Positions 37,991 through 45,728 are shown, counted from the first letter of the stretch. The stretch: DNA of 64,000 nt from Nonomuraea coxensis DSM 45129 (GCF_019397265.1 NZ_CP068985.1:5882001-5946000), one strand, 5' to 3'. Made by a program: numbers and translations. Notes: generated by a model not told the origin, from the letters alone.

Positions 37991-39313
37991 CGTCCAGGCG
38001 CGGGCCAGGGCCTCGACCGCCTGGTCCAGGAGGGCCGGCGGGAGGGCGAAGCTGAGCCGCAGGCGGTCGCGGTGCCGGCCGTCGGGCGAGAACAGCGAGC
38101 CGGGCGCCACCGCCACCCCCTCCTCCCTGGCCGCCACCGCGAACCGGTCGGTGTCCGTGCCGGGCAGCCGCGCCCACACCGACAGCCCGCCCGCCGGCCG
38201 CTCCCACGTCCAGCCGGGCAGGCGGGCGGCCAGGGCCGCGGTGAAGTGGTCGCGGCGGCGGGCCAGCTCGGCGAGCCACGGGCCGGGCGGATTGTGGTCG
38301 AGGAGGCCGGCGGCCAGCCGCTGGGCCACCGCGCTGGTCGCCAGGTCGGCGTCCAGTTTGGCGTCCACCAGGCGGGCCAGCAGCGGCTCGGGCGCGGCCA
38401 GCCAGCCCACCCGCAGCCCGCCCCACAGCACCTTGGACAGCGAGCCGACCGTCACCGTCCCGTACGGGTGCAGCGGGGCCAGCGGCGCGGGCGGCGGCGC
38501 GCCGTCGTGCACGAGGGCGGCCAGGGTGCGGTCCTCGACGAGCGGCACGTCCGCCGCGGCGGCCAGCTCGGCGGCCGGGCGCAGGTCGGGCACCGCCCCC
38601 GTGGGGTTCTCCACGGCGACGACGTAGACGGCGGCGGGGCGGTGCCGGGCGAGCGCGTCCTCGACGGCGGCGGGCGCGGCCAGGTCGACGGGCACGGCGA
38701 TCACCCCCGCCCGCCGGAACACGCTGAGCGCCCCGCCGTACGCGGGGTCGCCGACCAGGACGCGCTCGCCGGGACGCAGCAGCACCCGCGCGGCCAGGTC
38801 GATGCCCTGCTGCGCCCCGGCGGTGACCAGGACCTCTCCCCCGCCCTCCGGCCAGGCGCCGGCCGCGCCCCCGCGCAGCAGCGCCCGCAGCCGGGGATCG
38901 CCCATGGCGTCGTAGCCGTGGCCGCTCGGGGAGCGCAGCAGCGCGGCCGGGTCGAGCGGGGGCACGACCAGGTGGGAGGGGTCGGGCACGACGGAGGTGG
39001 ACAGGTCGGCCACCACCGCCCCGCCCTTCAGCAGGCCGCCGAACGAGGGCGTGCCCAGCACGTACGTGCCGCTCCCGTGCCGCCGCTCGCACAGGCCCTC
39101 ATCGCAGAGCGCGTTGAACGCGGCCGCCACCGTGCCCCGGCTGAGGCCGACGGCCTGGGCCAGGTCGCGTTCGGAGGGCAGCCGGTCGCCGGGGGCGAGG
39201 GCGCCGGTCTGCGCCAGGTCGGCCAGCGCGCCGGCGAGCCTGCGGCTGGGTGTGCCCCGGTGCAGGCGCAGCCGATCGCGGACGAGTGTGACGAGGTTGT
39301 CATCCCTTCCCAT
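37973..39313 (-). CDS. MocR-type regulator (GntR HTH fused to aminotransferase)
   Basis: A 446-residue fusion: an N-terminal GntR winged helix (about residues 1-85, with LPSERDLAQAVGLSRGTVAAAFNALCDEGLCERRHGSGTYV) and a fold-type I aminotransferase domain that binds PLP. The PLP lysine is in VTVGSLSKVLWGGLRVGWL, and the binding region VENPTGAVPDL is present. Such proteins sense PLP or an amino-compound adduct rather than act as enzymes. It is divergent from the class IV aminotransferase at 39404, with palindromic and direct-repeat sites between them, so that gene is the likely target. PdxR-like control of pdxS/pdxT is possible but those genes are over 10 kb away. Confidence 0.92.
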   Translation of the reverse strand: MGRDDNLVTLVRDRLRLHRGTPSRRLAGALADLAQTGALAPGDRLPSERDLAQAVGLSRGTVAAAFNALCDEGLCERRHGSGTYVLGTPSFGGLLKGGAVVADLSTSVVPDPSHLVVPPLDPAALLRSPSGHGYDAMGDPRLRALLRGGAAGAWPEGGGEVLVTAGAQQGIDLAARVLLRPGERVLVGDPAYGGALSVFRRAGVIAVPVDLAAPAAVEDALARHRPAAVYVVAVENPTGAVPDLRPAAELAAAADVPLVEDRTLAALVHDGAPPPAPLAPLHPYGTVTVGSLSKVLWGGLRVGWLAAPEPLLARLVDAKLDADLATSAVAQRLAAGLLDHNPPGPWLAELARRRDHFTAALAARLPGWTWERPAGGLSVWARLPGTDTDRFAVAAREEGVAVAPGSLFSPDGRHRDRLRLSFALPPALLDQAVEALARAWTAAQGD

Positions 39314-39341
39314 GCCACTAGTATCCCGCTACTGTGCCACT
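39313..39341. promoter_or_regulatory. direct repeat TGCCACT, possible MocR site
   Basis: TGCCACT at 39313-39319 and again at 39335-39341, 22 bp start to start, that is about two helical turns. Direct repeats at this spacing are typical for MocR regulators; the first copy touches the regulator's own start codon. Confidence 0.45.
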
Positions 39342-39362
39342 CATGAGCCAATTGGCTCATGA
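39341..39362. promoter_or_regulatory. 22-bp perfect palindrome between mocR and aminotransferase
   Basis: Arms TCATGAGCCAA and TTGGCTCATGA form a perfect 22-bp palindrome in the 90-bp divergent region. It is the strongest operator candidate for the MocR protein. Confidence 0.65.
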
Positions 39363-39403
39363 ACGCCGCCGAATCGCGGCCAATGGGGAAGAGGGTGGGC
39401 ACA

Positions 39404-40321
39404 GTGCGCGAAGCCGCGTACATCTGGATGGACGGGGAGCTGGTCCCCTGGGGTGAGGCCCGCGTGCACGTGCTGACGCACGCCCTGCACTACGGCACCG
39501 CCGTCTTCGAGGGCACCCGGGTGTTCGCGACGCCGGACGGGCCGGCGGTGTTCCGGCTGGAGGAGCACCTGGCGCGGCTCGCGCGCAGCGCCCGGATGAT
39601 CGGGCTCGCGCTGCCGTACACGGTGGACGAGCTGCGCGCCGCCACCCTGGAGACCGTCGCCGCCAACGGCCACGCCGCCTGCTACATCAGGCACCTGGTC
39701 CACCGGGGCTACGGCGAGATGGGCATCGCCGCGCGCCGCTGCCCGGCCGTCGTCTCCGTCGCGACCTGGGAGTGGCCGCCGCTGCTCGGCACCTCGGGCG
39801 TGCGGCTCATGACCAGCTCCTGGCGGCGCAACGACCACCGCGTCGTCCCGGTCGCGGCCAAGGCCACCGGCCCCTACCTCAACTCCGTCCTGGCCAAGGA
39901 CGAGGCCATGGCCGCCGGCTACGACGAGGCCGTGCTGCTCAACGCCGCCGGGCACGTCAGCGAGTGCACCGGCGCCAACCTCTTCGTCGTGCGCGACGGG
40001 CGGCTGCTCACGCCGCCGCCCGGCGCGGGCGCGCTCGACGGCATCACCCAGGACACCCTCGAACGGCTCGCCGCCGGCCTCGGCGTCCCCGCCGTCCGTC
40101 AGGACCTGATGCGGACCGACCTGTACGCCGCCGACGAGATCCTCCTGTGCGGCACCGGCGCCGGGGTCGTGCACGTCAGCTCCGTGGACGGGCGGGAGCT
40201 CGGCGGCCCGGGGCCGGTCACGGCGAAGCTGGCCGACGCCTACGACGCCGTCACCCACGGCCGCGACGACCGCCACCGCCACTGGCTGACCCCGGTCCCC
40301 GCCTCCCGCCCGGCGGCCTGA
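39404..40321 (+). CDS. class IV aminotransferase (branched-chain type)
   Basis: PLP enzyme of about 305 residues, probably transferring the amino group of a branched-chain or related amino acid. Features: AYIWMDGELVPWGEARVHVLTHALHYGTAVFEGTRVF, the PLP lysine in VPVAAKATGPYLNSVLAKDEA, and GHVSECTGANLFVV. Earlier in-frame starts exist (39383, 39359); GTG at 39404 is chosen because GAGGG stands about 10 nt upstream and the conserved part begins there. Likely regulated by the divergent MocR protein. BCAT versus D-amino-acid or aminodeoxychorismate-lyase-type activity cannot be settled by eye. Confidence 0.88.
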   Translation: MREAAYIWMDGELVPWGEARVHVLTHALHYGTAVFEGTRVFATPDGPAVFRLEEHLARLARSARMIGLALPYTVDELRAATLETVAANGHAACYIRHLVHRGYGEMGIAARRCPAVVSVATWEWPPLLGTSGVRLMTSSWRRNDHRVVPVAAKATGPYLNSVLAKDEAMAAGYDEAVLLNAAGHVSECTGANLFVVRDGRLLTPPPGAGALDGITQDTLERLAAGLGVPAVRQDLMRTDLYAADEILLCGTGAGVVHVSSVDGRELGGPGPVTAKLADAYDAVTHGRDDRHRHWLTPVPASRPAA

Positions 40322-40479
40322 ACCGCCGCCCGGACGACTGCCGGGGATCACCGTCGCGCAAGCGGCTCGCGGCGGGTCCGCGGCATGAGAGGGTAGTCGC
40401 GTCCGACGGCGCGGGCCCGTACCGGCCCCCCGTGCGCCGGTCGCACGACGCCACGACCGAGTCGCGGGAGGTCTTCGAG

Positions 40480-42642
40480 GTGAGGCGCGCCCTGATCGTG
40501 CTGGCCGTACTGGCGGGCCAGCTCCTGGCCGGCCCAGGGCTGTCCGCCGCGGCGGCGCCCGCCGCCGCGGGCACGGACGTCGCTAGCACGGACGCCGCGG
40601 CGCGGGAGGCGGCCCCGACCGGCGCGGACGCGCGGCGACAGGCCGCGACCGGCGCCGCGGCCCAGCGGGTGGCGCTGATCGGCGTGCCCGCGCTGCACTG
40701 GAACGACCTCGACCCCACCGGCACCCCCCACCTGTGGGCCCTGGCGGGATCGAGCGCGATCGGCTCCCTGTCGGTCCGCACGGTCGGCAACGTGACCTGC
40801 CCCTACGACGGCTGGCTGACCGTCTCCGCGGGCGCCAGGTCGGCGGTCGGCTACGGCTGCGGCGCGCCCCCGGCCCCCGAGCAGCGGGGCGACGGCGCGG
40901 TCATCCCCGACTACCGCTACCTCATCGACGTGGCAGGCAACCGCGAGGCCGGCAACCTGGGCGAGGCGCTGAAGGCGGCCGGCCAGTGCTCGCTCGCGAT
41001 CGGCCCCGGCGCGGCCCTCGCGCTCGCCGACCGCGAGGGCCGGATCCCGCGCTACCACGCCTCCCCCGCCCAGCTCGCCGCCGGCGACCTGGAGCGGTGC
41101 CGGCTGATCGCCATGGACGTCGACGATCTCGTCCGCCCCTACCTCGCCGGCGACCGGCTGCCCGCGACGCCCGACCAGCTCACCCCGGCCCAGCGCCGCG
41201 AGGCGCTGCGGCTGGCCGACGCCAAGGCGGGCGCGCTGCTGGCGGCCCTGCCCACCGGCACGACGGTGCTGCTCGCCGGGCTGTCCGACCACGGCTCGGT
41301 GCCCCATCTGCGGGTGGCCGCGTTGCACGCGCCTGGCGCGGAGGGCCGCCTGCTCGGCGCCGCCTCGACCCGCCGCGACGACATCTCGATCCTGCCCGAC
41401 CTGACCGCCACCGTGCTGACCGAGCTCGGCGTGCCCGTGCCCGCCACCGTGGTGGGCGTGCCGATGCGGGTGGGCGAGCGCGGCGCGACGATCGAGGCGA
41501 TGGCCCGCGCCGACGCGACCGCGCAGACCATGCGCTCCGCCAAGGGCCAGTACTTCACCGGGCTGGCGGTCCTCCAGGTGCTGTTCTACGTGCTGGCGTT
41601 CGTGCTGCTGCGCCGCCGCAGGCGGCTGCCGTGGGTGCGGGTGGCGGCCGTGGCGCTGGCGGCGCTGCCGGTCACCACGTTCCTGGTCAACCTGCTGCCG
41701 TGGTCCACGCATCTGGAGCTGTTCGGCTGGATGCTGGCCTGGTGGGCGGCGATCGTCGCGCTGGCGCTGGCCGGGCCGTGGCGCAGGCGTCCGCTCGGCC
41801 CGCTGGCGGTGGTGGCCGGAGTCACGGCGCTCACGCTCGCCGCCGACCTGCTGACCGGCACCACGCTCCAGCTCAACAGCTTCATGGGCTACAGCGCCGA
41901 GCAGGGCGCCCGCTACTTCGGGCTCGGCAACATCCCGTTCGCGCTCTTCGCCACCGGCACCCTGCTCACCACCACCGTGATCGCGCACCGCTGGCCGGGC
42001 CGGGCCGGGCTGGCCGCGATCGTCGGCCTCGGGGCCGGGGCCATGGTGCTCGGCGGGTCGGGGCTGGGCAGCGACTTCGGCGGCGTGATCGCGTTCGTGC
42101 CGGGCATCGCGGTGACCGCGCTCGTCCTGACGGGCAAGCGGGTGTCGCTGGTGAAGCTGGGGCTGTTCTGCGTGGCGGGCGGGGTGATCGTGATGACGTT
42201 CGCCTGGCTCAACTATCTCAAGCCGCCGAGCGAGCAGACCCATCTGGGCCGGTTCGTGGGGCAGGTGCTGACCGGCGAGGCGTTCGACGTCATCTGGCGT
42301 AAGCTCCAGGCGATGCTGGCCACGCTGCTCAGCCCCAACCTCATGCCGATCGTGATCGTCGCCGTGGCCTTCCTCGTGTACGCGATCCTGCGTCCCGACG
42401 AGGCGTCGGCCGGGGTGGTGCCGGCGGCCTTCGAGCACTCGCCCGCGCTGCGGGCCGGGCTGATCGGCACGATGGTCGCCGGCGTGGTCGGCATGCTGGT
42501 CAACGACTCCGGGGCGGCGGTGCTGTCGATGGCGCTGGCCCTGGCGGTGCCGCTGCTGCTGGCCACCGGCATCGGGGTGCTGGTGGCGCGGGAGGCGTCA
42601 GCCCCAGGCGTCGGCGAGGAGCTGGCGGGTGTCGCGAAGTAG
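40480..42642 (+). CDS. membrane protein with alkaline-phosphatase-like extracellular domain
   Basis: A 720-residue protein. A signal sequence (about residues 1-25) leads to an Ala/Thr-rich linker and an outside domain (about 65-345) that looks like the alkaline phosphatase superfamily: VALIGVPALHWNDLDPTGTPHLWALA at its start, CPYDGWLTVSAGARS, and LAGLSDHGSVPHL near its end, where SDHG supplies the usual Asp/His metal ligands. The usual first Asp (GxD) is not obvious, so activity is uncertain. About 10 membrane helices follow (residues about 355-705). The start GTG at 40480 has GGGAGG 8 nt upstream. A role in envelope polymer or teichoic-acid-like modification is conceivable. Its last 45 bp overlap the convergent HIT gene. 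Confidence 0.8.
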   Translation: MRRALIVLAVLAGQLLAGPGLSAAAAPAAAGTDVASTDAAAREAAPTGADARRQAATGAAAQRVALIGVPALHWNDLDPTGTPHLWALAGSSAIGSLSVRTVGNVTCPYDGWLTVSAGARSAVGYGCGAPPAPEQRGDGAVIPDYRYLIDVAGNREAGNLGEALKAAGQCSLAIGPGAALALADREGRIPRYHASPAQLAAGDLERCRLIAMDVDDLVRPYLAGDRLPATPDQLTPAQRREALRLADAKAGALLAALPTGTTVLLAGLSDHGSVPHLRVAALHAPGAEGRLLGAASTRRDDISILPDLTATVLTELGVPVPATVVGVPMRVGERGATIEAMARADATAQTMRSAKGQYFTGLAVLQVLFYVLAFVLLRRRRRLPWVRVAAVALAALPVTTFLVNLLPWSTHLELFGWMLAWWAAIVALALAGPWRRRPLGPLAVVAGVTALTLAADLLTGTTLQLNSFMGYSAEQGARYFGLGNIPFALFATGTLLTTTVIAHRWPGRAGLAAIVGLGAGAMVLGGSGLGSDFGGVIAFVPGIAVTALVLTGKRVSLVKLGLFCVAGGVIVMTFAWLNYLKPPSEQTHLGRFVGQVLTGEAFDVIWRKLQAMLATLLSPNLMPIVIVAVAFLVYAILRPDEASAGVVPAAFEHSPALRAGLIGTMVAGVVGMLVNDSGAAVLSMALALAVPLLLATGIGVLVAREASAPGVGEELAGVAK

Positions 42643-43128
42643 CTGCGGCAGCACCTTCGTCCGGGCGACGACCGGCATGAAGTTGGTGTCGCCGCCCCAC
42701 CGGGGCACCACGTGCTGGTGCAGGTGGGCGGCGATGCCGGCGCCGGCAACGTGACCGAGGTTCATGCCGACGTTGAAGCCCTGGGCGCCGCTGGCCTTGC
42801 GCAGCGCGCGCAGCGCCTTCTGGGTGAACTCGCCCAGCTCGACCAGCTCGGCGGGGGTCAGCTCGTCGTAGTCGGAGACGTGCCGGTAGGGCACCACCAT
42901 GAGGTGGCCGGAGTTGTACGGATAGAGGTTGAGCACCGCGTAGACGCTCTCCCCCCGGGCCACGACCAGGCCGTCCTCGTCGCTCATCTCGGGGATGGCG
43001 TCGAACGGGCACCCGTCGCCGGGCCCGGTGCCCGTCGGCTTGTTCTCACCCTTGATGTAGGCCATCCGATGCGGGGTCCACAGACGTTCGAAGTTGTCCG
43101 GGGCCCCGGCCCCTTCCTGATCGTGCAT
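42598..43128 (-). CDS. HIT family hydrolase (AP4A phosphorylase-like)
   Basis: A 176-residue HIT-domain protein, likely a diadenosine polyphosphate phosphorylase or nucleotide hydrolase, like Rv2613c. The active-site motif is AAHLHQHVVPRW (HxHxH); NLYPYNSGHLMVVPYRHV is the typical HIT beta-strand region, and FERLWTPHRMAYI the family start. CPFD near residue 40 may bind zinc. The ATG at 43128 lies 7 nt after a TATGCT box; an ATG at 43140 falls within that box. In mycobacteria it sits between thrS and pgsA; here other genes separate all three. Confidence 0.92.
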   Translation of the reverse strand: MHDQEGAGAPDNFERLWTPHRMAYIKGENKPTGTGPGDGCPFDAIPEMSDEDGLVVARGESVYAVLNLYPYNSGHLMVVPYRHVSDYDELTPAELVELGEFTQKALRALRKASGAQGFNVGMNLGHVAGAGIAAHLHQHVVPRWGGDTNFMPVVARTKVLPQLLRDTRQLLADAWG

Positions 43129-43135
43129 AACTAGC

Positions 43136-43141
43136 AGCATA
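43136..43141 (-). promoter_or_regulatory. -10 box of leaderless HIT promoter
   Basis: TATGCT on the minus strand, 7 nt before the ATG at 43128, with no ribosome site between. Confidence 0.5.
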
Positions 43142-43184
43142 GGACCCCGGGCGTACGGGCTGCCCTCCCCCCGGACCGGGCGGT

Positions 43185-43463
43185 TCAGGCGGGGCCGGCC
43201 CCGTCCTCGCCGGTCGCCGCCCCGTCGGCCGCCAGGGCGGACGGGAGCTCGCCGGGAGCCGGCTCGTCCTCTCCGGCCGCCGGCTGCCGCCCGGGGAAGA
43301 TCACGGTCATGACGGCAGGGACGTGCCTGGCCTCGGCCTTGTCCAGCGCCTTCGAGGCCAGCAGGAGCAGGACCAGTTGCCTACATATGTAGGCCAGCAG
43401 CCAGGCGACGCTGCCGATCAGGTAGGCCCACCACGGCATCCCCAGCACCATCGCGCCGCTCAT
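43185..43463 (-). CDS. small membrane protein, third gene of the PadR operon
   Basis: A 92-residue protein with one or two hydrophobic segments at about residues 9-38 (WWAYLIGSVAWLLAYICRQLVLLLLAS) and a soluble, acidic Pro/Ala/Gly-rich tail. Function unknown. Its ATG overlaps the stop of the upstream gene by one base (TGATG), so it is coupled to it and to padR. Codons 24-28 (Ala-Tyr-Ile-Cys-Arg) use rare ATA, TGT and AGG and together spell the PadR-like palindrome at 43379-43394, which suggests that this DNA is constrained by a second function. Confidence 0.72.
   Translation of the reverse strand: MSGAMVLGMPWWAYLIGSVAWLLAYICRQLVLLLLASKALDKAEARHVPAVMTVIFPGRQPAAGEDEPAPGELPSALAADGAATGEDGAGPA
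43379..43394. promoter_or_regulatory. intragenic copy of the PadR-type operator
   Basis: Perfect 16-bp palindrome GCCTACATATGTAGGC inside the gene at 43185-43463. It shares CTACATATGT with the operator before padR (44514-44523). It is spelled with very rare codons for this genome. Confidence 0.6.
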
Positions 43464-44164
43464 CACACGTCCTCTTCGAGGGACAGTGCCCGGTAGTGCT
43501 CGGCGTAGGCGGCCCGGTAGGCGATGGCAAGCCGGCGGGTGGCCGGGATGATGCCCGCGCCGCAGACGCAGAGCGAGATCAGGCCGATCGGCCCGTGGCC
43601 CAGCGTCATGACCAGGGCGGAGACCCCCACGGCGCCGACCAGCGCGCCGCCCAGGGCGACCCGGATGACGATCTCGTCGGTGGTGGTGTCGATCAGCTCG
43701 CCGATGATCACGATCCCCGCGCCGGCGAGGTAGCCGCCGGCGCCGACCCCGAGCAGCACGGCGCCCGCGACGCCCACCACGGTGGAATCGGCCACCATGC
43801 CGACGAAGATCCCGGCGAAGTATCCCGCGCCGGTGGCGAGGACGGTGGCGAGGCCCGCGATCCCCCCGCACAGGACCCCGGCGAGGAACGCGATGGCGGT
43901 CAGAGTGAGCACGACGCCCCGCGACGACCTGCTGCGGGCGCCGCGCGGAGCCAGCTTGCGGACGCTGCGATGCTGGTCGGCCGCGTACGCGAGAGCTCTG
44001 ACGATCCGCACCGCCGGACGCCGGACGTCGCGGTCGTCGAGGATCGCGGGCAGCTCCGCCGTCCACTCCCGGTAGTAGTCGGTGGCGAGCTCGACCGGCA
44101 GGCTGAGGCAGGCGCTGCGGATGAGCCGCTTGCCGAGTCTCAGGGCGCTCGTGCGAAGGACCAT
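43463..44164 (-). CDS. membrane protein of the PadR operon
   Basis: A 233-residue protein. The N-terminal soluble part (residues about 1-75, LSLPVELATDYYREWTAELPAIL) resembles the short helical domains that often accompany PadR regulators and carry an LP..ER..EEW..EL pattern; about four to five hydrophobic, Gly/Val/Ala-rich helices follow (about 85-215). Function unknown; it may sense or act on the membrane. It overlaps padR by one base (TGATG) and the next gene by one base, forming a three-gene coupled operon. Confidence 0.78.
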   Translation of the reverse strand: MVLRTSALRLGKRLIRSACLSLPVELATDYYREWTAELPAILDDRDVRRPAVRIVRALAYAADQHRSVRKLAPRGARSRSSRGVVLTLTAIAFLAGVLCGGIAGLATVLATGAGYFAGIFVGMVADSTVVGVAGAVLLGVGAGGYLAGAGIVIIGELIDTTTDEIVIRVALGGALVGAVGVSALVMTLGHGPIGLISLCVCGAGIIPATRRLAIAYRAAYAEHYRALSLEEDV

Positions 44165-44490
44165 CAGACCGCCCTTCGCGGCGCGGGCCTGGGCGTCAGG
44201 AAGCCGTCCCGTGAGGCGTCGAGGGACGCCTGGGCCAGGGACTCGCGGGCGACGCGGACACCGTCGCCGGTCAGCCGGTAGTACTTGCGCGGCGGTCGCC
44301 CGGCCGCGTCCGCCGGCTGCGCCTCCCACTCCGCCACGACCAGGCCCTCGTCCATGAGCCTGGCGAGCATGGGATAGAGCGTGCCGCTGGCCAGCCGGGT
44401 GACCTTCATGAGGTCGTAGCCGTAACGGTCTTCCGTGGGGTCCGCGAGGAAGGCCGTGAGCACCCGCGCCAGGGGCTCAGTGAGCTTCAT
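44164..44490 (-). CDS. PadR family transcriptional regulator
   Basis: A 108-residue winged-helix repressor of the short PadR type: VLTAFLADPTEDRYGYDLMKVTRLASGTLYPMLARLMDEGLVVAEWE and RPPRKYYRLTGDGVRVA are the HTH and wing. The ATG at 44490 lies 7 nt after a TAGCGT box with no ribosome site, so a leaderless transcript is likely. The palindrome at 44506-44520 lies immediately upstream. It leads an operon with two membrane-protein genes and is divergent from the PIG-L deacetylase gene; it may control both directions. Confidence 0.93.
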   Translation of the reverse strand: MKLTEPLARVLTAFLADPTEDRYGYDLMKVTRLASGTLYPMLARLMDEGLVVAEWEAQPADAAGRPPRKYYRLTGDGVRVARESLAQASLDASRDGFLTPRPAPRRAV

Positions 44491-44497
44491 GACCTCG

Positions 44498-44503
44498 ACG
44501 CTA
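44498..44503 (-). promoter_or_regulatory. -10 box of leaderless padR promoter
   Basis: TAGCGT on the minus strand, 7 nt before the padR ATG and directly next to the operator palindrome. Confidence 0.5.
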
Positions 44504-44505
44504 CC

Positions 44506-44523
44506 TATGTAGGCTACATATGT
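44506..44523. promoter_or_regulatory. PadR operator
   Basis: TATGTAG-G-CTACATA (44506-44520) is a perfect inverted repeat, extended to CTACATATGT (44514-44523). ATGTA/TACAT halves are characteristic of PadR sites. It lies just upstream of the padR -10 box in the padR/PIG-L divergent region. Confidence 0.75.
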
Positions 44524-44576
44524 CGAGGGTAGGTTTTCCTGTCCTTTCCGGCGGACGAACCGTGGCGAACCCGCCC

Positions 44577-44582
44577 TAGGGT
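44577..44582 (+). promoter_or_regulatory. -10 box of leaderless PIG-L promoter
   Basis: TAGGGT, 6 nt before the ATG at 44589, no ribosome site in between. Confidence 0.5.
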
Positions 44583-44588
44583 GTGGGA

Positions 44589-45317
44589 ATGACCACGAAC
44601 GATCAGCTTGAGCCCATGCCCGGCGACTGGCAGCGCGCCCTGGCCATCGTCGCCCACCCCGACGACCTGGAGTACGGCTGCGCCTCCGCCGTCGCCGTCT
44701 GGACCGACGCCGGCCGCGAGGTCACGTACGTGATCGTCAGCAGCGGCGAGGCCGGCATCGACACTTTAGAACCCGCCGAGAGCGGGCCGCTGCGCGAGCG
44801 GGAGGAGCGGGCCAGCGCCGCCGTCGTGGGCGTGCGCGAGGTGGAGTTCCTGGGCCATCAGGACGGGGTCATCGAGTACGGCGTCGCCCTGCGCCGCGAC
44901 CTGGCCGCCGCGATCCGCCGGCACCGCCCCGAGCTGCTGATCACGCTCAACCCGGAGGACACCTGGGGCGGCACCTACTGGAACACCCCGGACCACCGGG
45001 CGGTCGGCAGGGCGGTGCTGGACGCGGCCGGGGACGCCGGCAACCGGTGGATCTTCCCCGACACCGACGCCGAGCCCTGGAACGGCGTGCGCTGGGTCGC
45101 CGTCGCCGGCTCCGGCGCGCCCACCCACGCCGTGGACGTCACCGACGGCCTGGAGCGGGGGGTGCGCTCGCTCATGGAGCACCGCGCCTACATCGAGGCC
45201 CTGACCGGCGAGGACCCGGAGAAGTACGCCCGCGACCTCATCGAGGGGTTCGCGCGAGAGGAGGCCAGGCGCTTCGGCGGCCGGCCCGCCGTGACCTTCC
45301 GCCTGTTCTCCCGTTAG
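44589..45317 (+). CDS. PIG-L family deacetylase
   Basis: Zinc-dependent N-acetyl hydrolase of 242 residues, related to MshB/Mca and other LmbE-like enzymes that act on N-acetyl sugars or mycothiol conjugates. The zinc motif AIVAHPDDLEYG (His23, Asp26) and the third ligand region TPDHRAVGRAVLDA (His) are present; SSGEAGI is the usual third strand. The ATG at 44589 fits a TAGGGT box 6 nt upstream better than the GTG at 44583. Divergent from padR. Substrate unknown. Confidence 0.92.
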   Translation: MTTNDQLEPMPGDWQRALAIVAHPDDLEYGCASAVAVWTDAGREVTYVIVSSGEAGIDTLEPAESGPLREREERASAAVVGVREVEFLGHQDGVIEYGVALRRDLAAAIRRHRPELLITLNPEDTWGGTYWNTPDHRAVGRAVLDAAGDAGNRWIFPDTDAEPWNGVRWVAVAGSGAPTHAVDVTDGLERGVRSLMEHRAYIEALTGEDPEKYARDLIEGFAREEARRFGGRPAVTFRLFSR

Positions 45318-45464
45318 GTCATCGCAACCAGAAGAGTCGGCGGACGGTGCGGAGATCTTGCTAGGTTTCGTGGCCTGCGGTCGATCGATCCGATCCCGCA
45401 GGCTCACCGGCCGGGCGCGACGTGTCACGCGCTCGGCCCGTCCCCCAAGGAAAGGTCTTCCCTC

Positions 45465-45668
45465 ATGGGCAAGTCATGGGTCGTTGCTGTCCTGCTCTGC
45501 TTCTTCCTCGGAGCGCTGGGCGTGCACCGCTTCTACGTAGGCAAGATCGGAACGGGCATCCTGCAGCTCGTCACGCTCGGCGGCCTCGGCGTCTGGGTGC
45601 TGATCGACTTCATCATGATCCTCATCGGCAAGTTCGACGACAAGCAGGGCCGGCCGCTCGCGAAGTAG
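45465..45668 (+). CDS. TM2 domain protein
   Basis: A 67-residue membrane protein with the TM2 signature: helix 1 (WVVAVLLCFFLGALGVHRFYVGK, with the GxxGxHRFYxG motif), and helix 2 (LGGLGVWVLIDFIMILIG). Such proteins are widespread and of unknown function. AAGGAAAGG lies about 10 nt before the ATG. A strong terminator follows and thrS converges from the other side. Confidence 0.9.
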   Translation: MGKSWVVAVLLCFFLGALGVHRFYVGKIGTGILQLVTLGGLGVWVLIDFIMILIGKFDDKQGRPLAK

Positions 45669-45683
45669 CGCCTCGGGAACGAC

Positions 45684-45720
45684 GACGGGGGCGGAGCGGC
45701 ACGGCCGCTCCGCCCCCGTC
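45684..45720. terminator. bidirectional terminator between TM2 gene and thrS
   Basis: A 17-bp perfect stem (45684-45700 with 45704-45720, GACGGGGGCGGAGCGGC and its complement) and a 3-nt loop, between converging genes. Confidence 0.85.
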
Positions 45721-45728
45721 CCATCGGG

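Noticed and set aside
37973-39313. PdxR, the regulator of pdxS/pdxT
   Set aside because: MocR architecture fits, but it is over 10 kb from pdxS and divergent from an aminotransferase with clear operator sites, so the name was not used.
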